Source: Rhodobacterales bacterium
GTDB taxonomy: Bacteria > Pseudomonadota > Alphaproteobacteria > Rhodobacterales > Rhodobacteraceae
Reading direction: 5' to 3'
NCBI GenBank assembly: GCA_021155205.1
Contig: JAJNPS010000015.1
Location: forward strand, 124,001 to 188,000
DNA: 64,000 nt
In this document: in pieces, positions 25,811 through 35,146 of the stretch
How the letters are laid out: each line of letters opens with the position of its first letter
How positions within the stretch are numbered: position 1 is the stretch's first letter
Translations under genes and position numbers: made by a program
Notes under the pieces: generated by a model
Told to the model about the DNA's origin: nothing
Database searches by the model: none
The model's input: only the letters and a program-made list of their open reading frames with translations

Positions 25811-26499
25811 CCCAGCGCATACCCCGCGCCGCGGACCGTGCGCACCGGGTCCTCGCCACCGAACTGGCACAGCACCTTGCGCAACCGGCCCACATGCACG
25901 TCCACCGTGCGCGTGTCGACATAGATGTCGCGTCCCCAGACCCGGTCGAGCAACTGATCCCGCGACCAGACCTTGCCGGGGCGTTCCATCAGCGCCGCCA
26001 GCAGTCGGAACTCGGTCGGGCCCAGTTTCAACGTGTTCTCGTCGCGATAGGCGCGATAAGCCTCCGGGTCCAAACGGATATCCTCGTACTGCATCATCGT
26101 GCCCACCAGCGACGGGCGCACCCGGCGCAACTGCGCCTTGACCCGCGCCACCAGTTCCAGCACCGAATAGGGCTTGATCACATAGTCGTCCGCCCCTGTT
26201 TCCAGACCCCGCACGCGGTCCACTTCTTCGGACCGCGCCGAGAGCATGATGATCGGAATGGCGCGCGTCTCGGGCCGCATCTTCAGCCGCCGGCACACCT
26301 CGATCCCCGACAGGACCGGCATCATCCAGTCCAGTACGATGATGTCGGGCGCGGCCTCGTTCACGACCAGCATCGCCTCTTCGCCATTGGCCGCCGTCAG
26401 CACGGCAAACCCCTCGGCCTCGAGGTTGTATTTCAGCACCTCGCGCTGGGCCGGTTCGTCCTCGACGACCAGAACCGTCGGCTGGTGACGATCTGCCAT
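25807..26499 (-). CDS. phoB: Phosphate regulon response regulator
   Basis: A 230-aa OmpR/PhoB-type regulator. The receiver domain has the phosphorylated Asp57 (IIVLDWMMP) with acidic pocket ED at 13-14 and Lys in YVIKPYS. The winged-helix domain (TEFRLLAALMERPGKVWSRDQLLDRVWG, VDVHVGRLRKVL) binds Pho boxes. It is last in pstSCAB-phoU-phoB, 3 bp after phoU. The cognate sensor kinase phoR is not in the window. Confidence 0.94.
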   Translation of the reverse strand: MADRHQPTVLVVEDEPAQREVLKYNLEAEGFAVLTAANGEEAMLVVNEAAPDIIVLDWMMPVLSGIEVCRRLKMRPETRAIPIIMLSARSEEVDRVRGLETGADDYVIKPYSVLELVARVKAQLRRVRPSLVGTMMQYEDIRLDPEAYRAYRDENTLKLGPTEFRLLAALMERPGKVWSRDQLLDRVWGRDIYVDTRTVDVHVGRLRKVLCQFGGEDPVRTVRGAGYALG

Positions 26500-26502
26500 G
26501 GA

Positions 26503-27210
26503 TCAACCTTCCTGCATCGAGGTCACGTCCGCCTTGGGGCGGCTGCCCTCGGGCACCTCGCCCGTGACCAGATAGATGACCTGTTCGGCGATGGAGGTCG
26601 CGTGATCGCCCACACGTTCGATATTCTTGGCGATGAAATGCAGGTGCATCGCCGCGGTGATGTTGCGCGGGTCTTCCATCATGTGGGTCAAGAGTTCGCG
26701 AAAGACCGCGTTGTAGAACTGGTCGATTTCCTGATCCGCCTGCCGCACCCGATGCGCCGCCACCGCATCGCGCTGGATGAACGCGTCCAGCGCGTCCTTC
26801 AAGAGCACCTGCACCGACTTGGCCATCCGCGCGATCGACGCCGACGAGCCGCCCACCGGCGACATCTGCACCAGCACGGTCGCGCGTTTGGCCAGGTTCT
26901 TGGCATAGTCGCCGCAGCGTTCCAGGCTGGAGGCGATGCGCATCACGCTCAGCACGGTGCGCAGGTCCGTGGCGGTGGGCGAGCGCAGCGCGATCAGCCG
27001 CGCGCATTCGGCATGGACCTGTTCCTCCAGCGCGTCGATGGCCTTGTCGCCAAGCCGCACCTTGGTCGCCAGTTCCTCGTCGCGGTGCGTCAGTGCGGCG
27101 GCGGCGTCATCCAGCGCCGCCTCGACCAGTCCCCCCATCTTCATGATCAGCGCCTGTACCGCCTCAAGGTCACGGTCAAAGGCGCGCAGGATGTGTTGGT
27201 CGGTATTCAT
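26503..27210 (-). CDS. phoU: Phosphate signalling protein PhoU
   Basis: A 235-aa helical protein made of two PhoU repeats (ALIMKMGGLVEAALDDAAAAL and AKSVQVLLKDALDAFIQRD) with the metal-site motifs MRIASSLERCGDYAKNLA and HFIAKNIERVGDHATSIAE. It links the Pst transporter with PhoR and represses the Pho regulon when phosphate is abundant. I choose ATG 27210 over 27216, because GAGGAG is then 6 nt away instead of touching the start codon. Confidence 0.94.
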   Translation of the reverse strand: MNTDQHILRAFDRDLEAVQALIMKMGGLVEAALDDAAAALTHRDEELATKVRLGDKAIDALEEQVHAECARLIALRSPTATDLRTVLSVMRIASSLERCGDYAKNLAKRATVLVQMSPVGGSSASIARMAKSVQVLLKDALDAFIQRDAVAAHRVRQADQEIDQFYNAVFRELLTHMMEDPRNITAAMHLHFIAKNIERVGDHATSIAEQVIYLVTGEVPEGSRPKADVTSMQEG

Positions 27211-27220
27211 CGCCATCTCC

Positions 27221-28015
27221 TCAGCCGATCCGTCCGGAAATATAGGATTCCGTGCGGGGATCCCTGGGGTTGGTGAAAATCTGGCCGGTCTCGCCGTATT
27301 CGACAAGGTTGCCCAGGTGAAAGAACGCGGTCTTCTGGCTGACGCGGGCGGCCTGCTGCATCGAATGGGTCACGATCACCACCGAAAACTGGCTGCGCAA
27401 TTCGTCGATCAGCTCTTCCACCTGGGCCGTGGCGATGGGGTCGAGCGCGGAACAGGGTTCGTCCATCAGCAGCACCTCGGGGCTGGTCGCAATGGCGCGC
27501 GCGATGCACAGGCGCTGCTGCTGGCCGCCCGACAGGCCGGTGCCGGGCGTCTGCAGCCGGTCCTTGACCTCGCCCCAGAGGGCCGCCTTGCGCAGGCATT
27601 TCTCCACCACCTCGTCGAGTTCCGCCTTGCTGCGGGTCAGGCCATGGATTTTCGGGCCATAGCTTACATTGTCGTAGATCGATTTCGGAAACGGGTTCGG
27701 CTTCTGGAACACCATGCCGACCTTGGCGCGCAACTGCACCGGATCGACGCGCGGATCATAGATGTCCTCGCCCTCCAGCGTGATCCTGCCGCTGACCTTG
27801 CAGCCGACGATGGTGTCGTTCATCCGGTTCAGCGTGCGCAGGAAGGTGGACTTGCCGCAGCCCGACGGGCCGATGAAGGCCGTCACCGTCTTGTCGAGGA
27901 TATCGACATCGACATCCTTGATGGCATGGGTCGCACCATAATGGACCTGCACCTTGCGGGCCTCGATCTTGACCGTCTGCGTATCCACGCGGCTCTCCAT
28001 TCGCATGTCGTTCAT
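27221..28015 (-). CDS. pstB: Phosphate ABC transporter ATP-binding protein
   Basis: The ATPase of the high-affinity phosphate importer, 264 aa. Walker A GPSGCGKST at 49-57, signature LSGGQQQRLCIARAIATSPEVLLMDEPCSALDP and the switch His in IVTHSM. It is the usual length for PstB. It has 17 bp upstream of it and 10 bp to phoU downstream. Confidence 0.96.
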   Translation of the reverse strand: MNDMRMESRVDTQTVKIEARKVQVHYGATHAIKDVDVDILDKTVTAFIGPSGCGKSTFLRTLNRMNDTIVGCKVSGRITLEGEDIYDPRVDPVQLRAKVGMVFQKPNPFPKSIYDNVSYGPKIHGLTRSKAELDEVVEKCLRKAALWGEVKDRLQTPGTGLSGGQQQRLCIARAIATSPEVLLMDEPCSALDPIATAQVEELIDELRSQFSVVIVTHSMQQAARVSQKTAFFHLGNLVEYGETGQIFTNPRDPRTESYISGRIG

Positions 28016-28032
28016 GTCGTCTGCCTCGCAGG

Positions 28033-29385
28033 TTACCAGCGCCGTTCAAACCTGCGGCGCAAAAAGATCGCGGTCAGGTTCATCACCAGAAGAAAGATCA
28101 AAAGCACGATGATCGCCCCCGACGACCGTTCGATAAAGGCGGGGTCGGCGCGCTGCGCCCAGCCGTAGACCTGCACCGGCAGCGCGGTCGCCGGGTCCAG
28201 AAAGCCCTCCACCGGGGGCGAAGGATAGTTGTCCACAAAGGCCACCATTCCGATCAGCAACAGCGGTGCCGTTTCGCCCAGTGCCGTCGCAAGGCCCAGG
28301 ATCGTGCCGGTCAGGATACCGGGTGCTGCCAGCGGCAGGACATGGTGGACGACCGTCTGCATCCGCGACGCCCCGACCCCCAGAGCCGCATCGCGGATCG
28401 ACGGCGGCACCGCGCGGATGGACGCCCGCGTCGCGATGATGATCGTGGGCAGCACCATCAGGCTGATGACCAGCGCCCCCACCAGCGACGACGACTGCGG
28501 CAGCCCCATGAAGTTGATGAACACCGCCAGCCCCAGGATGCCGAACACGATCGAGGGCACCGCGGCAAGGTTGGAAATGTTGACCTCGATCAGGTCGGTC
28601 CAGCGGTTCTTGGGCGCGAACTCCTCCAGATAGATCGACGCCGCAACCCCCACCGGCACGCAAAAGACCAGCACCATCAGCATCATGTAGGCCGACCCGA
28701 TGATCGCGACACCCAGACCAGCCGCTTCGGGGCGCTGGTCCGAGGCATCGGGATTGGTCAGGAAATCCCAGTTGAAGGCAAGGCTCAGCATCCCCGCCGT
28801 CCGCAACTGGTCGGCGATAACCAGCTGTTCGGGGCTGATATTGCCGTCGCGCACCGCCGTCTGCTTGGTGACGCGCCCCTTGAGGTAGCCGTCGATCCGG
28901 CCCGCCGCCAGGACGGTGGCATCAATCGTGCGGCCCAGCACCGTGGGTTCGGCCAGCACCATCGCCCGCAGGTCGCCCGCCGCATCCTTGGAGATCAGCG
29001 CCGCCACGTCCTTGTCGCTGACTTCGCCGACATCAATCCCCTTGACCGCCAGCGTGTCCTTGAAGCCCTTGGCTAGAACCTTGGCATAGCTGACGGTGGT
29101 GATCTTCATCATTTCGGCGCGCAAACCATTGCCGTCGGGGTCCAGCACGGTCGCATCCAGCGTCACGGGAAAGGTCAGCTTGGCCTGACGAAAGGCCGAC
29201 AGCCCGTCGGAAAAGATCGTCCACAGCATGACGAGCAACACGGCCAGGCTGACAACGATGGCCGCAAGGCCATAAAGTCGGAACCGTGTCTCGGCGGCGT
29301 TGCGGCGACGCATCCCGTCGCTGGCGACCAGGAGGGAGCCGGACACCCGGACCGGTGCGGCGGGGGCAGCGGCGGCATCGGTCAT
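28033..29385 (-). CDS. pstA: Phosphate ABC transporter permease PstA
   Basis: A 450-aa permease. The first 60 residues are a cytoplasmic extension plus one helix. About 150 residues (LDATVLDPDGNGLRAEM ... LRTAGML) form a large loop before the transporter core, as in other alphaproteobacterial PstA. The core carries the ABC-permease loop RDAALGVGASRMQTVVHHVLPLAAPGI near residue 345. The ATG overlaps the stop of pstC (ATGA). Confidence 0.93.
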   Translation of the reverse strand: MTDAAAAPAAPVRVSGSLLVASDGMRRRNAAETRFRLYGLAAIVVSLAVLLVMLWTIFSDGLSAFRQAKLTFPVTLDATVLDPDGNGLRAEMMKITTVSYAKVLAKGFKDTLAVKGIDVGEVSDKDVAALISKDAAGDLRAMVLAEPTVLGRTIDATVLAAGRIDGYLKGRVTKQTAVRDGNISPEQLVIADQLRTAGMLSLAFNWDFLTNPDASDQRPEAAGLGVAIIGSAYMMLMVLVFCVPVGVAASIYLEEFAPKNRWTDLIEVNISNLAAVPSIVFGILGLAVFINFMGLPQSSSLVGALVISLMVLPTIIIATRASIRAVPPSIRDAALGVGASRMQTVVHHVLPLAAPGILTGTILGLATALGETAPLLLIGMVAFVDNYPSPPVEGFLDPATALPVQVYGWAQRADPAFIERSSGAIIVLLIFLLVMNLTAIFLRRRFERRW

Positions 29386-30842
29386 TCGTACTGCTCCTTG
29401 TAGCGGCGCACGACATAAAGGGCGAGCACGTTCAGCCCCAGCGTGATGACGAAGAGCGTCATTCCCAGCGCAAAGGCGACCAGCGTTTCGGGGCTGGCGA
29501 AATCGGTGTCGCCGGTCAACTGGCCCACGATCTTGACGGTCATCGTGGTCATCGCCTCGAACGGGTTCAGACTCAGCTTGGCCGCGGCCCCCGCCCCCAT
29601 CGACACGATCATCGTCTCGCCGATGGCGCGGCTGGTGGCCAACAGCACCGCGCCCACGATCCCCGGCAGGGCGGCCGGCAGCACGACCTTGGAAATCGTT
29701 TCCGACCGGGTGGCGCCCAGGCCATAGGACCCGTCGCGCATGGATTGCGGCACCGCGTTGATGATGTCATCGGCCAGCGACGAGATGAACGGGATGTTCA
29801 GGATGCCGATCACGATCCCGGCGGTCATCACCGACGATCCCGAATTTCCCAGACCCAGAGGCTGCGCAAAGTAATCGCGCAGAAACGGTCCCACCGTCAC
29901 CAGCGCAAACAGCCCGAACACCACCGTCGGGATGCCCGCGATCACCTCGATCAGCGGCTTGACCCAGGACCGCACGCGCGGGCCGGCATATTCGGCAAGA
30001 TAGATGGCGGCAAACAGGCCCAGCGGCACCGCCACGACCATCGCGACAAAGGTGATGTAGAGCGTGCCCCACAACAGCGGGATGAAGCCGAGTTCTGACC
30101 CGCCGCGAAAGTTGGGCGACCAGGTCAGGCCGAAAAAGAACTCGGTGGCCGGGTACTGGCGGAAAAAGTTCAGGCTTTCGGACAGCATCGACCAGATGAT
30201 GCCAACGGTCGTCAGGATGGCGATGGACGACGCCGCAATCAGCACGCCCATCACCACCGCCTCGACACGGTTGCGGGCACGGAAATCGGGGCTGGCGTGG
30301 CGCAGCGCCCAGATCAGCCCCAAAACCGCCACGCCCGGCACCGCGATCATGCGCCAGAAGGCGCCCGTCGCGGCCACCTTGCGGTACTGCTGCGACGCCG
30401 ACAGCACCTCGGGCGCGATGTCCGATCCCAGCGCCACACCCGCGCCGGCCAGCGTCGCGCGCAGGGCGACCGGATCGGCACCGATCATGCGGGCCTCTGG
30501 CTCGGTCATCGCACCCGAAGCCACCGCAACGTCGATCCCGGCGGCAATGCGGCGCATGTCCGACATCGCCAGTTCGCGCGCGGCGGGGTCGGCCACCGTG
30601 GCGGCGGGCAGCATCGGGGCGACGCTGCGCTCGATCACGACGGGCTGGATCACGACCCACAGGCACAGCACCGCAAACCCCGGCAGCAGCGCCAAGAGCG
30701 CACCATACCAGCCGTAATATCCCGGCAGCGAATGCAGGTTGCGGATGTCGCCGCCCGCCCGGCCCATCGCACGTCCCCGTGCCAGCACAAAACCCGCCGC
30801 ACCCAGACCCAGAAGGACAACCAGCAAGAGCAGAACGGACAT
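29382..30842 (-). CDS. pstC: Phosphate ABC transporter permease PstC
   Basis: A 486-aa permease with an N-terminal extension of two helices and a loop (residues 1-200) before the core with MRDGSYGLGATRSETISKVVLPAALPGIVG, the loop that docks to PstB. The start at 30842 (MSVLLLLVVLLGLG) agrees with the membrane topology; the ORF is open further upstream. It is separated from pstS by about 100 bp that include a strong hairpin. Confidence 0.92.
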   Translation of the reverse strand: MSVLLLLVVLLGLGAAGFVLARGRAMGRAGGDIRNLHSLPGYYGWYGALLALLPGFAVLCLWVVIQPVVIERSVAPMLPAATVADPAARELAMSDMRRIAAGIDVAVASGAMTEPEARMIGADPVALRATLAGAGVALGSDIAPEVLSASQQYRKVAATGAFWRMIAVPGVAVLGLIWALRHASPDFRARNRVEAVVMGVLIAASSIAILTTVGIIWSMLSESLNFFRQYPATEFFFGLTWSPNFRGGSELGFIPLLWGTLYITFVAMVVAVPLGLFAAIYLAEYAGPRVRSWVKPLIEVIAGIPTVVFGLFALVTVGPFLRDYFAQPLGLGNSGSSVMTAGIVIGILNIPFISSLADDIINAVPQSMRDGSYGLGATRSETISKVVLPAALPGIVGAVLLATSRAIGETMIVSMGAGAAAKLSLNPFEAMTTMTVKIVGQLTGDTDFASPETLVAFALGMTLFVITLGLNVLALYVVRRYKEQYE

Positions 30843-30872
30843 GGGGCACACGCTTTCCGTCAGGGAGGTGTG

Positions 30873-30895
30873 GCGGGGGCCGGCCCGGCCCCCGC
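30873..30895 (-). terminator. Hairpin between pstS and pstC
   Basis: GCGGGGGCC pairs with GGCCCCCGC (9 bp, GGCCC loop) 47 nt after the pstS stop. There is no T-run. As with the liv-type receptor gene, it would keep the receptor mRNA more abundant than the permease mRNA. Confidence 0.55.
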
Positions 30896-30941
30896 CCATG
30901 TGGTCGCGCGGCAGGACCGGCCCGCCGCGCCAAAGGTCAGG

Positions 30942-31994
30942 TCACTGCAGCGGGCCCATCGGGGTTTCCGCCGCGACCGCCGCCTGCGTTGCGGCCAGTT
31001 CGGGGTCCGACACCAGCCCATAGGCCGCCAGCGGGCCGTCGGGACCGGCCATCTCGTCCGACACGAAAAACTCGATATACTCTTTCAGGCCGGGGATGAC
31101 GCCGATATGCGCCTTTTTCACGTAGAAGTAGAGCGGCCGCGACACGGGGTATTCGCCCTTGGCGATGGACTGGGTCGACGGCACGATCCCGTTCATCGTC
31201 GCCACGCGCAACTTGTCGGTGTTGTTTTCATAAAACGACAGCCCGAACACGCCGATGGCGGTCTTGTCGGCATCGAGGCGCGCCAGCGTCTCGGTATAGT
31301 CGCCGTCGATGTCGACCGACTTTCCGTCGGTGCGCAGTTCCATGCAGGATTTTTCGGCGGCCGACTTCTTTGCCTTGTCATCTGCCCCCTGGGCGCTGGC
31401 CAGGAACAGGTCATAGGCGCCGGTCGCCTTGCAGCCTTCGACGATGACCTTGGTGTCGAACACTTCGCGCGTGCCGTGCTTGGTGCCGGGGACAAAGGCC
31501 AGGATCGGTTGCGCCGGCAGGCTGGCATCCACATCCGACCAGTTGGCGGCCGTGTTGTCGGCAATTGCGCCGCCCTTGGCGACCTTGGCCGCCAGCGCGC
31601 CATAGACAAAGGCCGGGGTCAGCGCGAATTCCGGACCATCCACGGCCGAGGCAAAGACGATGCCGTCATAGCCGATCCGCACTTCCATGATCTCGTTCAC
31701 GCCATTGGCCTTGCACAGGTCGATGTCGGATTGTGCGATGCGGCTGGACGAATTGGCGATGTCGACGGTGTTTTCACCCACGCCCTCGCACAGCTTCTTG
31801 CGGCCCGCACCCGAACCGCCGCCCTCGATGACGGGGGTGGGAAAGTCAAAGTTTTCGCCAAAGGCTTCGGCGACGATCGTGGCATAGGGCAGCACGGTGG
31901 ACGACCCGGTGACTTGAACCTGTTCACGGGCATTGGCAAACGTCCCCGCAGCCACCATGGCGAGCGCAGAGACGGTGAATTTCACAGCTTTCAT
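30942..31994 (-). CDS. pstS: Phosphate-binding protein PstS
   Basis: Periplasmic phosphate receptor, 350 aa. The signal peptide is MKAVKFTVSALAMVAAGTFANA, then REQVQVTGSSTVLPYATIVAE. Phosphate-contact motifs are TGSSTVLP, EGGGSGAGRKKLCEG, IANSSSRI, and FVPGTKHGTREVFD (the GTR loop). It is first in the pst operon. A Pho box and a TATACT -10 candidate lie upstream. Confidence 0.95.
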   Translation of the reverse strand: MKAVKFTVSALAMVAAGTFANAREQVQVTGSSTVLPYATIVAEAFGENFDFPTPVIEGGGSGAGRKKLCEGVGENTVDIANSSSRIAQSDIDLCKANGVNEIMEVRIGYDGIVFASAVDGPEFALTPAFVYGALAAKVAKGGAIADNTAANWSDVDASLPAQPILAFVPGTKHGTREVFDTKVIVEGCKATGAYDLFLASAQGADDKAKKSAAEKSCMELRTDGKSVDIDGDYTETLARLDADKTAIGVFGLSFYENNTDKLRVATMNGIVPSTQSIAKGEYPVSRPLYFYVKKAHIGVIPGLKEYIEFFVSDEMAGPDGPLAAYGLVSDPELAATQAAVAAETPMGPLQ

Positions 31995-32066
31995 GGAACA
32001 CTCCTATCCGAAAGGGGCCGAACGAGTCGGCCACGACGGTGAATTAGGGTCGCCGGATGACACATA

Positions 32067-32095
32067 AGTATAATATTTGTAACAAAACGATGACA
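32067..32095 (-). promoter_or_regulatory. Pho box and -10 region of pstS
   Basis: On the minus strand TGTCATCGTTTTGTTACA (32095-32078) shows two TGTCAT/TGTTAC half-sites with an 11-bp period, fitting the alphaproteobacterial Pho box (CTGTCAT-N4-CTGTCAC). A TATACT hexamer follows 5 nt further (32072-32067). The pstS start is 73 nt beyond. PhoB-P binding here would switch on the operon in phosphate starvation. Confidence 0.7.
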
Positions 32096-32189
32096 TGCGC
32101 CCGGCGATGACCAGATTTTCACGCGCTCCCGACAGGCTGACAACGCATATAGGACGGGCGCGCAGCCGCAGGGTGAGGGGATGAAAAAC

Positions 32190-33362
32190 CTAGGCGGCGG
32201 CGATGGCCGCGACGAACCGCGCCACCTCGTCTTCGGAATTGTAGGCATGGACCGATGCGCGGACCATGTCGGGCAATCCCCGCGCGGCAAAGTCCAGGGG
32301 CGCCCAATGCGCGCGCGACACCGATGTGTTGATGCCCTGACCGTGCAGCCGCGCCGACAGCGCGCCGGATGCGATCCCGTCCTTGGAAAAGGTCACGATG
32401 CCGCCCTGGCGCAGCCCCTGGTCATGCACCGTAACACCCGCCAACCCCTTCAACCCGTGGCGCAATTCTGCCGCAAGGCCGACCAGCCGCGCCTCGATAT
32501 CCGCCATGCCCAGACGCAGCGCATAGTCCACCGCCGCCGCCAGCCCTGCCTTTCCGGCATAGTTCTGCTCGAACGCCTCGAAGCGCCGCGCGCCCGGTTG
32601 CCACTTGATCCGGTCGCCATCAACCGCCGCCGAATGCCCGTCCACAAAGGGCGGATCCATCAGGTCCATGGCAGCATTGCGCACATAAAGAACGCCCGTC
32701 CCGCGCGGACCGCGCAGGAACTTGCGCCCGGTCCCGGTCAGGAAATCGCACCCGATCTCGTCCACGTTCACGACGACCTGCCCAAGGCTCTGGCAGGCAT
32801 CCAGCAGGAACGGCACCCCCGCCGCGCGCGCCACGCGACCGATCTCGGCCACCGGCTGCACGATGCCCCCCTGGGTCGGGATATGTGACACCGAGACTAA
32901 CCTTGTCCGCGCCCCGATCATCGCGGCCAGCGCCGCCACATCCATCTGTCCATGGGCATCCGACGGGCATTGGCTGATCACGATGCCCCGCCGCTCGGCC
33001 ATCTGCATCAGCGCCAGGGTGTTCGAGACATAATCCGACACATGGATGATGACCTCGTCCCCCGCCTGCCAGCGCAGGCCATAAAGCACCATGTCCCAGG
33101 CCCGGGTGGCACTTTCCTGATAGGCGATCTCGCCCGGTTCGGCGCCGATCAGGCGGGCAAAGGCGGCATAGAACCGGTCCAGGACAAGCTGATTCTGCGC
33201 CCCGGCCTCATATCCGCCCATGCGCCGTTCATCGTCCAGATAGCGCGTCATGGTCTGGAACACCGGCTCCGGCATCAGCGACGCCCCGGCATTGTTGAAA
33301 TGCAGGACATCCCGGCAGGCCGGCGCTTCGGCGCGCAGACGGGTCACGGTTTCGGGGGTCAT
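32190..33362 (-). CDS. Class-V aminotransferase / cysteine desulfurase-like PLP enzyme
   Basis: A 390-aa fold-type-I PLP enzyme. Motifs: HFNNAGASLMPEPV at the N-terminus, HIPTQGGIVQPVAEI, FLLDACQSLGQVVVN (PLP-binding Asp), and GTGRKFLRGPRGTG with the Schiff-base Lys. A catalytic Cys of group-II desulfurases is not evident, so an aminotransferase or other lyase activity is as likely as desulfurase. The start at 33362 has AGGGAG 8 nt upstream; the 18 nt before it in frame start with a TTG. It lies upstream of pstS on the same strand, 195 bp away, where many relatives have phoR. The substrate is unknown. Confidence 0.75.
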   Translation of the reverse strand: MTPETVTRLRAEAPACRDVLHFNNAGASLMPEPVFQTMTRYLDDERRMGGYEAGAQNQLVLDRFYAAFARLIGAEPGEIAYQESATRAWDMVLYGLRWQAGDEVIIHVSDYVSNTLALMQMAERRGIVISQCPSDAHGQMDVAALAAMIGARTRLVSVSHIPTQGGIVQPVAEIGRVARAAGVPFLLDACQSLGQVVVNVDEIGCDFLTGTGRKFLRGPRGTGVLYVRNAAMDLMDPPFVDGHSAAVDGDRIKWQPGARRFEAFEQNYAGKAGLAAAVDYALRLGMADIEARLVGLAAELRHGLKGLAGVTVHDQGLRQGGIVTFSKDGIASGALSARLHGQGINTSVSRAHWAPLDFAARGLPDMVRASVHAYNSEDEVARFVAAIAAA

Positions 33363-33419
33363 CGGGTCACTCCCTGGCAATCCGGTCAGGAGCGTCGGGC
33401 CACGGCACCGTCACCCCAG

Positions 33420-33911
33420 TCAGTTGGCGAAAACGGTCACTTCGGGCAGGTCGGTCAGGCTCAGTTTCAGCGCGCGGAACGCGGCCAGCGACATGAGCGC
33501 GCCACCCTCGCCCGGCAACAGGTCCACGGCGACCGACTTGCCGCCTGCGGTGACGACGCGGCCCTTGGCGGGTGCCGCCACCAGCGTGGATTTCAGCCAG
33601 AACCCCTGTTCGGTCACAGGCCCCAGCCCGACCACCACGCGGCCGACCTCGCGTTCCGTCCCGGCAGTCGGGGCGGCCATGGCGGCGGCACGTTCGGCGT
33701 CGGTCGTCTGGTCCAGCACCTCGGGCGTCTGCGCCCCTGCCGCGCCCGGCAGGGCGGTGGTCTCGACCGGCGGGGCGATTTCGGTGGCGCTTGGCGCGCC
33801 GGAAATGCCCGGCTGGGGGTTGCTGTCGGGCACAGCGCGAAAGCGGTCCATCAGACCGCAGCCCGACAATCCGAAGGCTGCGACGAGAAGAAGCGGGGAA
33901 TACCTGTTCAT
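33420..33911 (-). CDS. Putative lipoprotein, unknown function
   Basis: A 163-aa protein with a lipoprotein signal (MNRYSPLLLVAAFGLSGCG; lipobox LSGC, Cys18). The middle (residues about 30-75) is Pro/Ala/Thr-rich and likely unstructured. The C-terminal 85 residues (REVGRVVVGLGPVTEQGFWLKSTLVAAPAKG ... SLTDLPEVTVFAN) look like a small beta domain with a GRVV...GGxSV...DLLPG repeat. I do not recognise a family. It diverges from moaA. Confidence 0.7.
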   Translation of the reverse strand: MNRYSPLLLVAAFGLSGCGLMDRFRAVPDSNPQPGISGAPSATEIAPPVETTALPGAAGAQTPEVLDQTTDAERAAAMAAPTAGTEREVGRVVVGLGPVTEQGFWLKSTLVAAPAKGRVVTAGGKSVAVDLLPGEGGALMSLAAFRALKLSLTDLPEVTVFAN

Positions 33912-33997
33912 GACCCCGAGTCTAGGTGCCCCGCCCGCGCCTTGCAATCACGGAGTTCTTTCTTGTGCCGACCCTGCCAGTTTCCTACTCTTGCGGC

Positions 33998-35014
33998 ATG
34001 ACCGTGATGCCCCTGCCCGCCCTTGTCGATCCCTTTGCCCGCGCGATCAGCTATCTGCGCGTTTCGGTCACGGACCGCTGCGATTTTCGCTGCGTCTACT
34101 GCATGTCCGAAAACATGACCTTCCTGCCCAAGGCCGACCTTCTGACGCTGGAAGAGCTGGACCGCCTGTGTTCGGCCTTTGTGCGCCTTGGCGTGCGCAA
34201 GCTGCGCATCACGGGGGGCGAGCCTCTGGTGCGCAAGGGCATCATGACCTTTTTCCGCGCGATGTCGCGGCATCTGGACAGCGGCGCGCTGGACGAACTG
34301 ACGCTGACCACCAACGGCTCGCAACTGGCGAAACATGCGGCGGAGCTTGCCGATTGCGGCGTTCGCCGGGTCAATGTGTCGCTGGACACGCTGGACGCGG
34401 ACAAGTTTTCGCGGATCACCCGCTGGGGACGCCTGGATCAGGTTCTGGACGGGATCCGCGCGGCGCGCGCGGCCGGACTGGCGATCAAGATCAACGCCGT
34501 GGCGCTGAAAGGCGTGAACGAGGATGAACTTTTCCCGCTGGTCGACTGGTGCGCCGCCGAAAGCCACGACCTGACCTTCATCGAGGTCATGCCGATGGGC
34601 GACATGGGCGGGGCCGACCGCCTTGACCAGTTCTGGTCGCTGAAAGACCTGCGCGCGCGCCTTGCCGAGCGGCATGACATTATCGACCTGCCCGACCGCA
34701 CCGGCGGCCCCGCACGCTATGTCCGGCTGGCGGAGACCGGGCAGAAAATCGGCTTCATCACGCCCCTGTCCCACAATTTCTGCGAGTCGTGCAACCGTGT
34801 GCGGCTGACCTGCACGGGGGAGTTGTACATGTGCCTGGGCCAAGAGGACATGGCCGACCTGCGCGCACCGCTGCGCACCAGCACCGACGATGCCGCGCTG
34901 CAGGCCGCGATCCGCCGCGCCATTGCCCGGAAACCAAAGGGGCACGATTTCGACTACAGCCGTCAGGCCGTCGCGGGACAAGTCACACGCCACATGAGCC
35001 ACACCGGCGGCTGA
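33998..35014 (+). CDS. moaA: GTP 3',8-cyclase (molybdenum cofactor biosynthesis)
   Basis: Radical-SAM enzyme (338 aa) for the first step of molybdopterin synthesis from GTP. The SAM cluster Cys28, Cys32 and Cys35 lie in TDRCDFRCVYC, the GGEP motif follows, and the second C-terminal cluster is in NFCESCNRVRLTCTGELYMC. The start at 33998 (or 34007) fits family length; the frame is open further upstream. moaC and moeA are 13 kb away in the trp block. Confidence 0.94.
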   Translation: MTVMPLPALVDPFARAISYLRVSVTDRCDFRCVYCMSENMTFLPKADLLTLEELDRLCSAFVRLGVRKLRITGGEPLVRKGIMTFFRAMSRHLDSGALDELTLTTNGSQLAKHAAELADCGVRRVNVSLDTLDADKFSRITRWGRLDQVLDGIRAARAAGLAIKINAVALKGVNEDELFPLVDWCAAESHDLTFIEVMPMGDMGGADRLDQFWSLKDLRARLAERHDIIDLPDRTGGPARYVRLAETGQKIGFITPLSHNFCESCNRVRLTCTGELYMCLGQEDMADLRAPLRTSTDDAALQAAIRRAIARKPKGHDFDYSRQAVAGQVTRHMSHTGG

Positions 35015-35029
35015 TCCGTTTCTTGCGGC

Positions 35030-35106
35030 TGGTCGGGGCGAGAAGATTCGAACTTCCGACCTACGGTACCCAAAACCGTCGCGCTACCAGACTGCGCTAC
35101 GCCCCG
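35030..35106 (-). tRNA. tRNA-Pro (anticodon TGG)
   Basis: Minus strand: acceptor CGGGGCG/CGCCCCG, D-arm GCGC, anticodon stem ACGGT/ACCGT around TTTGGGT (anticodon TGG), T-arm with TTCGAAT, and an encoded CCA. 77 nt. It follows the DUF192 gene by 40 nt on the same strand and might be co-transcribed; it converges with moaA. Confidence 0.94.
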
Positions 35107-35146
35107 ACCGGGGTTCCTTACCTGCATGGCCGCGCAAAGAAAAGAC

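Noticed and set aside
30843..30941. Small gene between pstS and pstC
   Set aside because: Only a strong hairpin and low-complexity frames are visible.
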